A stretch of DNA of 64,000 bases from Hirundichthys speculiger. Lineage: Eukaryota; Chordata; Actinopteri; Beloniformes; Exocoetidae. The translations under genes and the position numbers were made by a program. Positions within the stretch are counted from its first letter, which is position 1; each line of letters begins with the position of its first letter. This document shows positions 62,134 to 64,000 of this stretch, in pieces. The stretch covers positions 558,001-622,000 of the forward strand of contig JAGFBZ010000817.1 in NCBI GenBank assembly GCA_018398805.1, written 5' to 3'. The notes below the pieces were generated by a model. It had not been told where the DNA came from. It saw nothing but the letters and a program-made list of their open reading frames with translations, and searched no databases.

Positions 62134-62358
62134 CGGGGGGGGGGCAACTCCAGTCCTCGATAGCCGCAAACCTGCATGTCTTAGATGGTTTCCTGCTTCA
62201 GCGCATCTGATTAACGTGAATGGGTCATTAACAGACTTGTGCAGACCAGGATGACAAACTGATGGTGATCCATTCATTTGGATCAGGTGTGCTTTAGAAG
62301 GGAAACATCTAAGATTTGCAGGGTTGCGGCTCTCGAGGACCAGGGTTGGCCACCCTTG
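62134..62358. mobile_element. hAT MITE with 8-bp target duplication
   Basis: It is flanked by an exact direct repeat CTGTAGCG (62126-62133 and 62359-62366). The left end runs GGGGGGGGGCAACTCCAGTC and the right end CAGGGTTGGCCACCCTTG. The interior matches the element at 58641-58864 (CCTGCTTCAG, GAATGGGTCATTAACAG, CATTCATTTGGATCAGGTG). The first base and a G-run at the left terminus are altered from CAGGGGTGGGC. It is non-coding. Confidence 0.88.
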
Positions 62359-62993
62359 CTGTAGCGCATCATAACCTTGTAACTACAGAGACTCATAAGC
62401 TCACCACAATTAAAACCACAAGGGCTGAAGGCCTCTGCACATTTCTTATCCTGATTGCTTGTGGAAACAAGTTGTAACTTTTTATTACATGTTCTCCTGT
62501 AACACCACAAAGATTCCTAGCAAAAAAGGCTATTTATTTTCAAACTCGATTCCAATATGGAGAATTCAAATGGGGCACCGGAGGTTGAATTCTAACAAAA
62601 CAGAGCATGAGCACATATTTACCAGTCTTGCTTTCACTTTGAAAGATAAATATTTGAACAAGAGAGATTTTGAATCTAACCTAGCAATTCTTTACCAACT
62701 AATGCAATTCAATAATTTGATGCCATATTAAGCAAATATGTGCAACAGTAAACCCAGCAACAGACACAATTTAGGGCCAGATGTGCTATTCACTAAAACA
62801 TTTAAAACCGACCACAAACTATTTGTGTGTGTAGTTAATTCCCCTTCTATCCATTTATCTATCTACTTGTCTATTCACCCATCCATCCATCCATCCAACT
62901 ATATAATCATCATGCTTCAAGGCCTCTGGCAGCGCCACCCAGGTGGGTGAGGGAAGACTTTTTTTTTTACAAGACATAATAGCAAATATGTCA

Positions 62994-62999
<6 letters not shown>

Positions 63000-63024
<25 letters not shown>

Positions 63025-63103
63025 TTACAGAAATACCAAAGAAATGCAGAAGATACTCAGACAGAAAAATAACCCCAGACCCCCCCCCCCCCCCCCCCCC
63101 AAA

Positions 63104-63134
<31 letters not shown>

Positions 63135-63142
63135 ACCCCCCC

Positions 63143-63173
<31 letters not shown>

Positions 63174-63183
63174 AAAAAAAAAA
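63000..63183. repeat. poly(A) and alternating poly(C)/poly(A) blocks
   Basis: A 22-base A-run is followed at 63078-63183 by four blocks: about 22 C, AAA, about 22 C, about 11 A, about 30 C, then about 20 A. The proline/lysine-rich frames across it are artefacts of the repeat. Confidence 0.95.
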
Positions 63184-64000
63184 GTTAAACAGCAAGTCTG
63201 ATGGCCAGTCAAAGAGACAGATATCACCCTGACAGGTGATCTACTCTAGCCAGTGAGTGTTGGTGACAAACTACAGCTGATGTAGCTTCAGCTTCATGTG
63301 CAGTGATGGAGCCAAGGCGATAATTTACTGACAACCCTTTATGAGAAAAACTATTGTTGAGGAGTGAGTAAGCAAAGATGCATTAGTCCAATCTGCATTA
63401 GTGCAGACTGGATGAAACATGAAAACAAGGAATAGAGGGAAAACCAGGAAGAATTGGCAGCACGACCTTTCTGCTGTAAGCTTTGTAAACAAGAAAATAA
63501 GAAAAAACAAAAAACAAAAAACACACTACCGGCCCATTTTAGAATCTGAGTTGCGAAATGAGCGTTATTTCCTGACATGGAGTGATATTATCAAAAACAA
63601 GGAAGTATTAAACTTGACGGTGTAATGATTATAGTAATTAATGACTCTGTCCCTGAAAAAAGCCATATTACCCAGGCTTATCAAATTTGAGTCTGCTGTT
63701 TAAAGCAGCTCTATTCTATGATTACACAGCTTTAAAAATATCACAGCACCCTTTTGCAGATCAGTATCATGCACTCAAGGATGATTATTTATTCTACAAA
63801 ATCAGTTATTTGTTAAGGCTCAACAGAAAGTAAGTAAACAACTCAGTCACCTTTTCTCAATGACAGCAAGTTAATAGGCAAATTATGTAACTGCTCTTCA
63901 TACCATCTGAGCAAGAGGTGCATTCATGCTCATAATAGAGGGAATTTGCATATAATTTATATAGGAATGAAACATTTCCTTTAATATGCAATGTCATAGT

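Larger units (their letters stand above)
48974..64000 (-). other. vps13b upstream intron
   Basis: No vps13b exon could be recognised in this stretch. It would have to end in phase 1 to join the exon at 48973. It holds RTE and L2-like LINE pieces, a Tc1 terminus, a 914-bp MITE, two hAT MITEs and simple repeats, listed separately. The stretches 49.1-51.0, 52.8-54.9, 55.9-58.6 and 58.9-60.0 kb show nothing I can name. Confidence 0.7.

Overview
This window is vertebrate nuclear DNA, almost certainly from a teleost fish. It is AT-rich and intron-dominated. It is full of dinucleotide and tetranucleotide microsatellites and of decayed Tc1/mariner, hAT, PIF/Harbinger-like, RTE- and L2-like elements in the mixture typical of fish genomes. 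No bacterial-style operon, CRISPR array, rRNA or functional tRNA was found.

One host gene is recognisable: vps13b (COH1), a member of the VPS13 bridge-like lipid-transfer family that acts at the Golgi, on the minus strand. Ten coding exons, read from high to low coordinates, lie at about 48973-48840, 30612-30382, 28320-28106, 23885-23682, 15789-15618, 13597-13483, 9301-9160, 8251-7979, 7675-7519 and 6144-6033. Their phases chain correctly at every junction except inside the second exon. Together they encode about 585 residues from the central rod of a protein of about 4,000 residues. The start, the chorein-like N-terminus and the C-terminal domains all lie outside the window. No exon was found above 48973 or below 6033, so both ends of the window are intron.

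The second exon (30612-30382) carries an apparent frameshift of about four bases. Reading from the normal acceptor hits a stop just before the exon end, whereas an internal CAG at 30572-30574 would restore the frame. This could be an assembly error, a null allele or a shifted splice site, and it is the most useful thing here to check.

The introns hold dated and undated mobile elements. Two related hAT elements (18478-19946 and 30875-32317) have 8-bp target duplications. A (TA)n tract at 15.9-17.4 kb carries a Tc1-like element and a pogo-like MITE. Other elements are a Tc1 fragment at 11.1-11.8 kb, a Tc1 transposase pseudogene at 43.0-44.0 kb, a tRNA-derived SINE at 44.2-44.5 kb, and a Harbinger-like element with a Myb/SANT remnant at 36.24-36.98 kb. 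There are also RTE LINE pieces at 10.6-11.1 and 51.1-52.8 kb, an L2/jockey-like endonuclease fragment at 60.1-60.8 kb, a 914-bp inverted-repeat MITE at 54.9-55.8 kb, and two short hAT MITEs at 58.6 and 62.1 kb. I did not find a convincing undescribed biological system. The remaining long open frames are unassigned and within what chance allows.
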